NCBI GenBank assembly: GCA_033764865.1
Contig: JANRIM010000074.1
Span: 1 to 59,071, forward strand
Direction: 5' to 3'
DNA from: VFBF01 sp033764865
GTDB taxonomy: Bacteria; Pseudomonadota; Alphaproteobacteria; Caulobacterales; Aquidulcibacteraceae
Length of the DNA: 59,071 nucleotides
Shown: piece by piece, positions 52,480 through 59,071 of the stretch
How positions within the stretch are numbered: position 1 is the stretch's first letter
Layout: the number at the start of each line of letters is the position of its first letter
The notes under the pieces: model-generated
Seen by the model: only the letters and a program-made list of their open reading frames with translations
What the model was told of the DNA's origin: nothing
Databases searched by the model: none
Program-made: the position numbers and the translations under genes

Positions 52480-54795
52480 TCAATACTGGAAAATCAGCGT
52501 GGCCAGCACCGATCGCCCGGGAGCGATCTGCGCCATGTGGCTGGTGTACGGCTGCGTGACATAACGCTCGTCGCTGAGATTCTGCCCGTTGATCTGGAGA
52601 TCGAGGTGCTCGCCCAAGGCAAACCGCGCCATGGCGTCGAAGCGCCAGTAGTCGTCGATCGAAATCAGGTTGGCCGCGTCCGCGAAACGCGCGTCCATGT
52701 AGGCGGCGCCGCCGGCGAGCGTCACGGTGGGGGTCACGGCGTAGCTTGTCCAGACCGAGAAGGCATGCGGCGCGACGTTGGGAAACTGCTTGCCGTCATT
52801 GGCGGCGGCCGGACCGTCGTCCTCGACGATCGCGTCAAGGTAGGTGTAGCCGGCGAAGATGTCCCAGGCGTCGGTGATCGCGCCCGTGACCCCGATCTCG
52901 AATCCGTCGACGCGCTGATCGCCCACAAGAAGAAGCTCTGCGCCGGCCGTCGGGTTGGCGACGCGCGCGTTGGTCTTCTCGGTGCGGAACACGCCGGCGC
53001 TCAGCGTGAGATCGCCGTCGAGCACCGCCCACTTGGCGCCCAGCTCGTAGGCCCTGTTCTCCTCCGGCTCCAGATCGTCGTTGACGGCCGACAGGTTGCC
53101 CGACGCCGATTCGCCCGATCCTTCCGCCGATGGATTGGACGATGTGCCGTAGGAGACGTACAGGCTGGCGTTCCGGACGGGCTTGTAGACGAGGCCCACC
53201 TGGTAGTTCACGAAATCGCTTTCGTTGTCGAAGGCGGTCACCGCGCCGGCGTCGGTGATGGTGGCGAAATCGGCGCTGTAGCTGTCGTACCGAACGCCGA
53301 TGTTGGCCTCCCAGCGCTCGCTGAAGGTGATGGTGTCGAAGCCGAACACGGCCCAGGTGTCCGTCGCCGTCTCGGTGCGCGACGTCGCACGGCCGATGAC
53401 GCCGATCCATGGATCGTAAGGGTCGGGGTCGTTCAGCGTTGTGCAGTTGTACCCGAAGGCCGCGCCCAGTCGCCCGCCCGCAGCGCTGCATGAGGTGGCG
53501 CGCGCCGTGACGGCGCTGCCGGTGACGATGGTTCCTGTGGTCAGCCCCGGCCCCGTTACGGTGTAGCCGCGGTTCATCGTTTCCTCGCGGCTGATCTCGA
53601 CGCCCAGGACGAAGACATGATCGAGCCCGCCGGACGAGACGTCGCCGCCCAGTGTCGTGAGGTTGATCAGCGACTCGTTTTCCGAGCCGCGGCTCTTGAT
53701 GTTGCGGAGCACGAAGCCGTTGACCACGTTGCCCCGGCTGTCGTCGGGGTTGCTCACCACGTAGTCTTGCGTGGCTTCGCTGATGCGGGTGATGTTGCTC
53801 AGCGTCAGCCCGTTGGCGAAATCGCGCTCGAGCTTCAGCAGCGCGCTGTCGTAGCCCGTGCGTCGGAAATCGCGCGCGACAAGGCCGTAGAAGTTGTCGG
53901 GATCGACGTTCGCCACCGTGCGGGCGCCCGTGCTGCTGGAGTAGGGCAGGCCGTAGTCGGGGATGTCGTCGCTTTCGAAGGTGTAGACGTTCAGCGTCAG
54001 GCGATTGGCGGTGTCGAGGCCAAGCGCCAGGGAGGCCGCGGCGCCCCATCGGCTCAACGTCACGGCGTCGCGCCCGGCCACCTCCGCGTCATGGCCCATG
54101 ACGTTGATCCGCAGCCCGCTTGTCTCGCCGAGGCGCACGTTGACGTCCCCCGTGGCGCGCATGGTGGCGTCGTCGCCCAGCGTCGCCGTGGCGGAAATGT
54201 CGTCGGAGAGATTGGCGGTCTTGCTGGTGAGCGCAATGGAGCCGCCGGTGCCCCCGCGGCCGGTGTAGGCGGAGCTCGGGCCCTTGATGAGCGAGATTTC
54301 CTCCAGGTTGAACACGTCGCGCGATTGCGCGGCGTTGTCGCGCAGGCCGTCGGCGAAGGTGTCGGACATCGAATCGAAGCCGCGGATGAACGGCCGGTCC
54401 CCGATCGGGTTGCCGCCCTCGCCGCTTCCCAGCGTGATGCCGGGCGTCGTGCGCAGCGCCTCCGCCAGTGTCGCCGAGGCGCTTTGCCGGATCACCTCCT
54501 GCGGGATGACGACGACAGTGCGCGGCGTATCCAGCAGCGGCGCCGTGAGGCGGTTGCCGACGATGCGTTCGCGCGTCACGACCACTTCATCGCCCGCGTC
54601 ATCGGCCAGTGCCGGAACGGCGCCGAGAGCGGCGGTCGATGCGCCCATGATCGCGGCGAACCGGGTCGCGGTGCGGGCGAATGACTGGATGCCGGTCGAC
54701 CGCATCGCGCTCCGGGCGGGGCGCCTCGCCGTGTCCATGGCCGTGCGGTCGTCTCCGGCGCCAGCGCGTGCGGCGCGATCATCGTCTCTGCTCAT
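52480..54795 (-). CDS. TonB-dependent siderophore receptor (Fiu/PiuA type)
   Basis: 771 residues from ATG 54795; an in-frame ATG at 54828 lies inside the Fur box and is rejected. The signal sequence is long and Arg-rich at its start. The plug domain has D-T-P-R-T-V-V-V-I-P-Q-E, L-R-T-T-P-G-I-T-L-G-S-G-E-G-G-N-P-I-G-D-R-P-F-I-R-G-F-D-S and G-P-S-S-A-Y-T-G-R-G-G-T-G-G-S-I, typical of siderophore receptors. The last strand ends A-T-L-I-F-Q-Y, the outer-membrane signature. It would import a ferric (catecholate-type) siderophore. Confidence 0.95.
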   Translation of the reverse strand: MSRDDDRAARAGAGDDRTAMDTARRPARSAMRSTGIQSFARTATRFAAIMGASTAALGAVPALADDAGDEVVVTRERIVGNRLTAPLLDTPRTVVVIPQEVIRQSASATLAEALRTTPGITLGSGEGGNPIGDRPFIRGFDSMSDTFADGLRDNAAQSRDVFNLEEISLIKGPSSAYTGRGGTGGSIALTSKTANLSDDISATATLGDDATMRATGDVNVRLGETSGLRINVMGHDAEVAGRDAVTLSRWGAAASLALGLDTANRLTLNVYTFESDDIPDYGLPYSSSTGARTVANVDPDNFYGLVARDFRRTGYDSALLKLERDFANGLTLSNITRISEATQDYVVSNPDDSRGNVVNGFVLRNIKSRGSENESLINLTTLGGDVSSGGLDHVFVLGVEISREETMNRGYTVTGPGLTTGTIVTGSAVTARATSCSAAGGRLGAAFGYNCTTLNDPDPYDPWIGVIGRATSRTETATDTWAVFGFDTITFSERWEANIGVRYDSYSADFATITDAGAVTAFDNESDFVNYQVGLVYKPVRNASLYVSYGTSSNPSAEGSGESASGNLSAVNDDLEPEENRAYELGAKWAVLDGDLTLSAGVFRTEKTNARVANPTAGAELLLVGDQRVDGFEIGVTGAITDAWDIFAGYTYLDAIVEDDGPAAANDGKQFPNVAPHAFSVWTSYAVTPTVTLAGGAAYMDARFADAANLISIDDYWRFDAMARFALGEHLDLQINGQNLSDERYVTQPYTSHMAQIAPGRSVLATLIFQY

Positions 54796-54811
54796 CCCCA
54801 AGTCCTCGCAA

Positions 54812-54828
54812 ATGAGAATTATTCTCAT
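54812..54828. promoter_or_regulatory. Fur box of the siderophore receptor operon
   Basis: ATGAGAATTATTCTCAT is a perfect 8-1-8 inverted repeat containing TGAGAAT-T-ATTCTCA, close to the 7-1-7 Fur consensus TGATAAT-n-ATTATCA. It lies 17 bp upstream of the chosen receptor ATG. A TTGCAA hexamer 17 bp from TAGCCT (minus strand) would place the transcription start just at the box. Iron-loaded Fur should block the receptor-hydroxylase transcript. Confidence 0.88.
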
Positions 54829-54921
54829 ATGACGAGGCTAGGCCGGCTCGATTCATTTTGCAAATGATTCTTAACTGCGACATTGTGGCGGGCAGGTTTG
54901 GCCCCCGACACCGAAACATCG

Positions 54922-54964
54922 CTTGCGGGCGCCGCGAGGTCTGTATACTTGCAACTAATTCGCA
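54922..54964 (+). promoter_or_regulatory. promoter and second Fur-like box of the PepSY-DUF2271-DUF4198-ApbE operon
   Basis: CTTGCG (54922-54927), a 16-bp spacer and TATACT (54944-54949) form a plausible sigma-70 promoter. It is directly followed by TGCAACT-A-ATTCGCA (54950-54964), in which five of seven arm positions are complementary, as in a degenerate Fur box, placed at the expected start of transcription. A further AT-rich TTTGCAAA-type palindrome lies at 54851-54870. The PepSY ATG follows 30 bp later. Confidence 0.55.
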
Positions 54965-54993
54965 TATGCGATTTGGCGGCTCCGAGGGCGGTG

Positions 54994-55677
54994 ATGTCGG
55001 ACACCATGGTGGAGCGGGCGGCGCGCGCAGGATCTGCGGATCCGGGACCGCGCGTTGGCGCGCGCCGGTCGTTGAAGGCGTTTTGGCTGCGCCAGATGCT
55101 GGCCTGGCATTGGATCAGCGCCGCCCTCAGCCTCGTCGGCATGCTCGGCTTTGCGATCACGGGCGTGACGCTCAATCACGCGGGGGCCATCGAGACCGAT
55201 CCTGTCGTCGTGACGCGCACGCTGCCCGTGCCCGCGGCTGTTCAGGCGGTCGTCGCCCGGGGGCCGGACGGGGCGTCGCGCGCGGCCCTGCCGGCGGAGG
55301 TCAGCGCCTGGACGCAAGCGGCCTTCGGCGTATCGACCGCAGGCATGGTGGCGGAGTGGTCGGCCGACGACGTCTACGTGGCGCTGCCCCGGCCCGGCGG
55401 AGACGCCACCCTAGTGATCGACCGCGCCGCAGGCGTCGCCACCCATGAGGACACCGACCGCGGCTGGGTCGCGTACTTCAACGATTTGCACAAAGGCCGT
55501 CATGCCGGCGCGGCGTGGTCCTTCTTCATCGATGCGTTCGCGGTGGCGTGCGTGGTTTTCTGCGCGACCGGTCTTGCGCTGCTGTGGCTGAAGGCCGTGG
55601 CGCGACCGGTCACGTGGCCGCTCGTTGCGGCGGGCCTGCTGGCGCCGGCGGCGCTTGCCCTCTTCTTCATCCACTGA
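54994..55677 (+). CDS. PepSY-associated transmembrane protein
   Basis: 227 residues. Helix 1 (about 38-60) ends near N-H-A-G, helix 2 is about 172-198, and helix 3 about 206-226; a periplasmic domain of about 100 residues lies between helices 1 and 2. His39 (L-A-W-H-W), His62 (T-L-N-H), His166 (D-L-H-K-G) and His170 (G-R-H-A-G) sit near membrane borders, as in PepSY_TM members thought to bind heme for electron transfer. The next gene follows after 11 nt. It probably passes electrons across the inner membrane to a periplasmic flavoprotein. Confidence 0.83.
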   Translation: MSDTMVERAARAGSADPGPRVGARRSLKAFWLRQMLAWHWISAALSLVGMLGFAITGVTLNHAGAIETDPVVVTRTLPVPAAVQAVVARGPDGASRAALPAEVSAWTQAAFGVSTAGMVAEWSADDVYVALPRPGGDATLVIDRAAGVATHEDTDRGWVAYFNDLHKGRHAGAAWSFFIDAFAVACVVFCATGLALLWLKAVARPVTWPLVAAGLLAPAALALFFIH

Positions 55678-55688
55678 ACGGACTGACC

Positions 55689-56207
55689 ATGCGCTCCTTC
55701 TCGCTCGCCGCCGTGTTTGCAGGCCTCGCGGTCCCGGCAGCCTGGGCAGACGACCTCACCGTGACGTTCGAGGTCCCGCGCCTGCGCACGGCGGAGTATC
55801 ACGCGCCCTACGTGGCGATCTGGATCGAACGCGCGGACCAGACGTCGGCGGGGACGCTTGCCGTGCTCTACGATGTCGCCGCCCCGAACAACGCGGGCGC
55901 GGAATGGCTGAAGGACCTGCGCACATGGTGGCGCAAGGCAGGCCGCGACATGACGCTGCCCGCCGACGGCCTCAGCGGCGCCACCCGCCCGCCGGGGCGC
56001 CACACGATGACCTTCGACGGCGCCCGCAGCGCGCTGCGGACGCTACCGCCCGGTGCGTACACTCTGGCCGTGGAGGCGGCGCGCGAACTGGGCGGCCGGG
56101 AAGTGGTGCGCGCGCCGTTCATGTGGGGCGCCCCCGGCGCCGCGGCGACCGCGACCGGCGCCAGCGAGCTCGGCGTCGTCTCGGTCGTCGTCGCGTCGTC
56201 GCGCTGA
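55689..56207 (+). CDS. DUF2271 periplasmic protein with FMN-attachment motif
   Basis: 172 residues with a signal peptide (MRSFSLAAVFAGLAVPAAWA) followed by a beta-rich DUF2271 domain (P-Y-V-A-I-W-I-E, R-T-W-W-R-K-A-G-R). Residues 93-99 read D-G-L-S-G-A-T, the D-x-x-S/T-G-A-T/S motif in which ApbE attaches FMN to the final Thr (Thr99). An apbE gene lies two genes downstream in the same operon. So a covalently flavinylated, periplasmic electron carrier or reductase is the best reading. Confidence 0.85.
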   Translation: MRSFSLAAVFAGLAVPAAWADDLTVTFEVPRLRTAEYHAPYVAIWIERADQTSAGTLAVLYDVAAPNNAGAEWLKDLRTWWRKAGRDMTLPADGLSGATRPPGRHTMTFDGARSALRTLPPGAYTLAVEAARELGGREVVRAPFMWGAPGAAATATGASELGVVSVVVASSR

Positions 56208-56220
56208 ACGGAGAAAGCCC

Positions 56221-57030
56221 ATGAAACGCAGTCTTCTCGCATTCGCCGTTGCGCTGGGCGCGGTCGCGTTGTCGCCGGCGGCGGCGACCGCGCACCGCGC
56301 GTGGCTCCTGCCGTCGGACACCGTGCTGTCGGGCGCCGATCCCTGGGTCGGCGTCGACGCGGCCATCTCCAACACGCTGTTTCACGCCGATCACAACGCC
56401 ATGCGGCTCGACGCCGTCATGATCACCGCACCGGACGGCGCCCGCGTGCTCCCCGAGAACGTGGGCCAAGCCCGCTACCGCGCCACGTTCGACGTCCACC
56501 TGAGGCAGCCCGGCACCTACAAGATCGCCAACGTCATGCAGGGCGCGTCCGCGCGCTTCAGGATCGATGGCGAGGAGCGGATGTGGCGCGGCGCCGCAAA
56601 GGATCTCGCCGCCGCGGTGCCGGCAGGCGCCACGGACGTGCGCCGCACCGAGTCGCTCAACCGCGTCGAGACGTTCGTCACCCGCGGCGCGCCGACGCGC
56701 ACGGTGTTCGCGCTGACCAATGCGGGCCTTGAGCTGGCGCCCATCACGCACCCCAACGATCTCGCGGCGGGGGAAACAGCGCGTTTCCGGCTGCTTCTCG
56801 ATGGACGGCCCGCAGGCGGGCTGAAGGTCACGGTGGCGCCGGGCGGCGCGCGCTATCGCGACGACCCGGCGGAAACGGAGATCGCCGCGGACGCGGAGGG
56901 CGTCATTGCGATCACGTGGCCCGCAGCGGGCATGTACTGGCTCAACGCCGCCCAGCGCGACCTGCCGGGCGCTGCGCCGGGGGCGGTTCGGAACGTGCAG
57001 TACACGGCGGTCCTGCAGGTGCTGCCGTAG
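56221..57030 (+). CDS. DUF4198 periplasmic protein
   Basis: 269 residues. The signal peptide (1-24) ends A-A-T-A and cleavage there would leave His25 (H-R-A-W-L-L-P-S) as the first mature residue. The domain has two beta-sandwich parts: the H-A-D-H-N-A-M-R region, then P-I-T-H-P-N-D-L-A-A-G-E and W-P-A-A-G-M-Y-W-L-N near the end. DUF4198 (COG5266) proteins are often found near metal transport genes. It follows DUF2271 by 13 nt. Confidence 0.83.
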   Translation: MKRSLLAFAVALGAVALSPAAATAHRAWLLPSDTVLSGADPWVGVDAAISNTLFHADHNAMRLDAVMITAPDGARVLPENVGQARYRATFDVHLRQPGTYKIANVMQGASARFRIDGEERMWRGAAKDLAAAVPAGATDVRRTESLNRVETFVTRGAPTRTVFALTNAGLELAPITHPNDLAAGETARFRLLLDGRPAGGLKVTVAPGGARYRDDPAETEIAADAEGVIAITWPAAGMYWLNAAQRDLPGAAPGAVRNVQYTAVLQVLP

Positions 57031-57095
57031 ACGGCGGCTGCGTCTTCATCCCGCCGTTGCAGCGGGCGCCGGCGCGGCCGCAGGGCGCACGCCGG

Positions 57096-58022
57096 ATGAC
57101 GCTGGGCGGGGCGACGATGGGGACCACCTGGTCGGTGGCGTTGTGGGCGCCGACTTCTGTGCGCCGCGCGACGATCGCCGCCGCCATCGACGCGGAGCTC
57201 GCCGCCGTCGTCGAGGAGATGAGCTCCTGGTCGCCCACCTCCGCGCTCTCCCGTTTCGCGCAGGCGCCGGCGGGAGGTTGGCGCGCGTTGCCGGCGCGCT
57301 TCGGCGCGGTGATGGCGGCGGCGCTGGCGGTGGCGGCGGACAGCGACGGCGCGTTCGATCCCGCCATCGGCGCGCTGGTGGATCTGTGGGGGTTCGGCCC
57401 GCGGCCGGCGTGCGATGGCCCGCCCGACGCGCAGGCCGTGGCCGATGCGCTGGCGCGCGGCGGTTGGCGTCGCCTGCGCCTCGCGCAGGGACGGCTGTTC
57501 CAGCCCGGCGGGGTGGCGCTCGATCTCTCCGGCATCGCCAAGGGCTTCGCCGTGGATCAGGTCGCGGCGCGCCTTGCGCGCGCGGGCGCAGCGAGCGCGC
57601 TGGTGGAGATCGGCGGCGAACTGGCGGCGTTCGGCGTGAAGCCGGACGGTCTGCCCTGGTGGGTGGAGCTGGAGACGCCCGCAGATGCGGCGTCGGTCCC
57701 GCCGGCCACGCTGGCGTTGTGCGGCGCCGCCGTCGCCACATCGGGCGGCTACCGTCGTTTCCGCGTGGTGGAGGGCGTTCGCGTGCAGCATACGCTCGAT
57801 CCGCGTACGGGCCGCCCGGTGGACAACGGCGTGATCGCAGTGTCGGTCCTGCATGCGTCGTGCCTGTACGCGGACGCCTACGCCACGGCCATCGCCGTGC
57901 TCGGACAGGCGGCGGGCCTTGCTTTCGCCACACGCCTCGGGCTCGCGGCGCGCCTCGTGGTGGACGGGCCCGCCGGACCGTCCGCAGTGCTCACGCCCGC
58001 GCTGGCGGCCATGCTGGACTAG
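57096..58022 (+). CDS. apbE: FAD:protein FMN transferase
   Basis: 308 residues. The family signatures are visible: G-A-T-M-G-T-T-W-S-V, F-D-P-A-I-G-A-L-V-D-L-W-G-F-G, D-L-S-G-I-A-K-G-F-A-V-D, L-V-E-I-G-G-E-L, H-T-L-D-P-R-T-G-R-P-V and A-D-A-Y-A-T-A-I-A-V-L-G. It moves FMN from FAD onto Thr/Ser in D-x-x-S/T-G-A-T motifs; DUF2271 in this operon carries one. No signal peptide is seen. The start is uncertain: in-frame codons from 57042 read V-F-I-P-P-L, and a TTG at 57057 is possible, but ATG 57096 is the first standard start. Confidence 0.9.
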   Translation: MTLGGATMGTTWSVALWAPTSVRRATIAAAIDAELAAVVEEMSSWSPTSALSRFAQAPAGGWRALPARFGAVMAAALAVAADSDGAFDPAIGALVDLWGFGPRPACDGPPDAQAVADALARGGWRRLRLAQGRLFQPGGVALDLSGIAKGFAVDQVAARLARAGAASALVEIGGELAAFGVKPDGLPWWVELETPADAASVPPATLALCGAAVATSGGYRRFRVVEGVRVQHTLDPRTGRPVDNGVIAVSVLHASCLYADAYATAIAVLGQAAGLAFATRLGLAARLVVDGPAGPSAVLTPALAAMLD

Positions 58023-58050
58023 GCGCGATCACGCATGCCGCGCCGTCAAT

Positions 58051-58080
58051 TTGACGCCGGCCGAGAGGCGGTCCTATGCA
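58051..58080 (+). promoter_or_regulatory. sigma-70-like promoter of the thiolase gene
   Basis: TTGACG (58051-58056), an 18-bp spacer and TATGCA (58075-58080). Transcription would start near 58087 and the thiolase GTG is at 58116. The small palindrome CGTCAA-T-TTGACG around 58044 overlaps the -35 element and may be an operator. Confidence 0.5.
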
Positions 58081-58115
58081 CGCACGGCGCAAGGTCCGCG
58101 CCCAAGGAGGATGAC

Positions 58116-59071
58116 GTGACGGAAGCCCTGATTATCGACGCCTGCAGGACGCCGCGTGGGATCGGCAAGGTCGGCAAGGGCGCCCTTGCGGACATCCACC
58201 CCCAGCAGCTCGCCGCATCCGTGCTCAAGGCGATGGCCGAGCGCAACGCGCTGAAGACGGCCGAAGTGGATGACATCATCTGGGGCACCTCAAGCCAGCG
58301 CGGCAAGCAAGGCGCCGATCTTGGCCGCATGGCGGCCCTCGACGCCGGCTACGACGTGCGCGCGAGCGGCGTCACGCTCGACCGCTTCTGCGGCTCGGGG
58401 ATTACGTCGGTGAACTTCGGCTGCGCCTCGATCGCGGCGGGGTATGAAGACCTCGTCATCGCGGGCGGCACCGAGATGATGTCCTACACTTCGAGCCTGC
58501 GCGACGGCGCCGGCCCGCCGACGCTGATGGATGCCGGCAACATGCACTTGCGCGCGCAGCATCCGCAGTCGCACCAAGGCGTGTGCGCGGACGCGATCGC
58601 GACGCTTGAGAACATCCCGCGGGAGGCGCTGGACGAGCTCGCTTACGTGAGCCAACAGCGTGCGGATGCGGCGATCAAGGGCGGCCATTTCAAGAAGAGC
58701 GTCGTGCCCGTCTACAAGGAAGACGGCACGCTGGCGCTCGACCACGAGGAGTTCCCCCGTCCGCAGACGACACGCGAAGCGCTGGCCGCGCTCAAGCCTT
58801 CGTTCGAGGCGATGGCGGAGTTCAATCTCGACGGCCAGGGCACGTCGTTCGCCGGGCTGATCCGGCAAGTTCATCCGGACTTGAAGATCAAGCATGTGCA
58901 TCATGCGGGCAATTCGTCGGGCGTCGTGGACGGCGCAGCCGCCGTGCTGCTCGCCTCACCCGGCTACGCGAAGAAGAACGGCTTGAAGCCGCGCGCGCGC
59001 ATCGTCGCGATGGCCAATGTCGGCGACAGCCCGACCTTGATGCTGAACGCGCCGGTGCCGGCGGCGAAGAA
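58116..59071 (+). CDS. acetyl-CoA C-acyltransferase (thiolase), 5' part
   Basis: The open frame runs from GTG 58116, preceded by AAGGAGG at five bases, to the window edge (318 codons). It begins T-E-A-L-I-I-D-A-C-R-T-P-R-G. The nucleophile Cys92 lies in D-R-F-C-G-S-G-I-T-S-V-N, and the family segments G-G-T-E-M-M-S and G-N-S-S-G-V-V-D-G-A-A-A-V-L-L are present. It makes or cleaves 3-ketoacyl-CoA in fatty-acid degradation. The C-terminal part with the second catalytic Cys and His is outside the window. Confidence 0.95.
   Translation, partial: MTEALIIDACRTPRGIGKVGKGALADIHPQQLAASVLKAMAERNALKTAEVDDIIWGTSSQRGKQGADLGRMAALDAGYDVRASGVTLDRFCGSGITSVNFGCASIAAGYEDLVIAGGTEMMSYTSSLRDGAGPPTLMDAGNMHLRAQHPQSHQGVCADAIATLENIPREALDELAYVSQQRADAAIKGGHFKKSVVPVYKEDGTLALDHEEFPRPQTTREALAALKPSFEAMAEFNLDGQGTSFAGLIRQVHPDLKIKHVHHAGNSSGVVDGAAAVLLASPGYAKKNGLKPRARIVAMANVGDSPTLMLNAPVPAAK

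Overview
The window is very GC-rich DNA (by eye about 70% G+C) from a Gram-negative alphaproteobacterium. The lineage evidence is a GapR/DUF2312 nucleoid protein, the rpmI-rplT-pheS-pheT order, a 41-residue L36, large TonB-dependent receptors of the type common in Caulobacterales, Hyphomonadaceae and sphingomonads, and a MotA stator gene (so probably a motile cell). I cannot name the genus. I see no insertion sequence, prophage, CRISPR array, rRNA or tRNA. The window opens inside one gene and closes inside a thiolase.

Layout. (1) 1-3268: a gene tail, a nested hairpin, then a large TIR - transmembrane - coiled-coil - WD40 protein with 13 almost identical WD repeats, followed by a 143-bp palindromic element. 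(2) 3275-12421: housekeeping genes: a membrane protein, Fe-type superoxide dismutase, rpmI-rplT-pheS-(unknown membrane gene)-pheT, a PLP dehydratase, gapR, a TPR lipoprotein, a HAD hydrolase and rpmJ. (3) 12563-25393: lytic transglycosylase, two MFS-type carriers, motA, a Pro/Ala-rich lipoprotein, mnmC, a short-chain reductase with a TetR regulator, plsC-suhB and several uncharacterised genes. (4) 25411-35574: CaiB-type CoA-transferase, catalase-peroxidase, nitroreductase, an aldonolactone-oxidase/PLP pair and a type V autotransporter. (5) 35899-40351: two divergent operons, an EAL phosphodiesterase with a secreted cupredoxin facing a DUF3034 outer-membrane protein with a secreted truncated hemoglobin. 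(6) 40415-50921: enoyl-CoA hydratase, a large TonB receptor and a complete RND efflux operon with a divergent TetR repressor and a perfect 20-bp operator-like palindrome. (7) 50929-58022: an iron region. A siderophore-type TonB receptor and a PiuC-type hydroxylase diverge from a PepSY-type membrane protein, DUF2271, DUF4198 and ApbE across an intergenic region holding a perfect Fur box and a second Fur-like box. (8) 58116-end: thiolase.

How the genes work together. The most coherent functional unit is 51763-58022. Ferric siderophore would enter through the receptor. ApbE would attach FMN to the DUF2271 protein, which carries a D-x-x-S-G-A-T acceptor motif, and electrons would reach it through a His-bearing PepSY membrane protein, giving an iron-repressed periplasmic reductase. 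The second unit (35899-40351) joins c-di-GMP turnover to an exported type-1 copper protein, an outer-membrane protein and an exported globin, around a perfect inverted repeat in the shared promoter region. I regard it as a candidate undescribed gas/redox-responsive system. The third candidate is the TIR-WD40 protein, whose repeats look homogenised except at surface positions, as in immune-type receptors. Functions are inferred from sequence motifs alone; no database search was possible.
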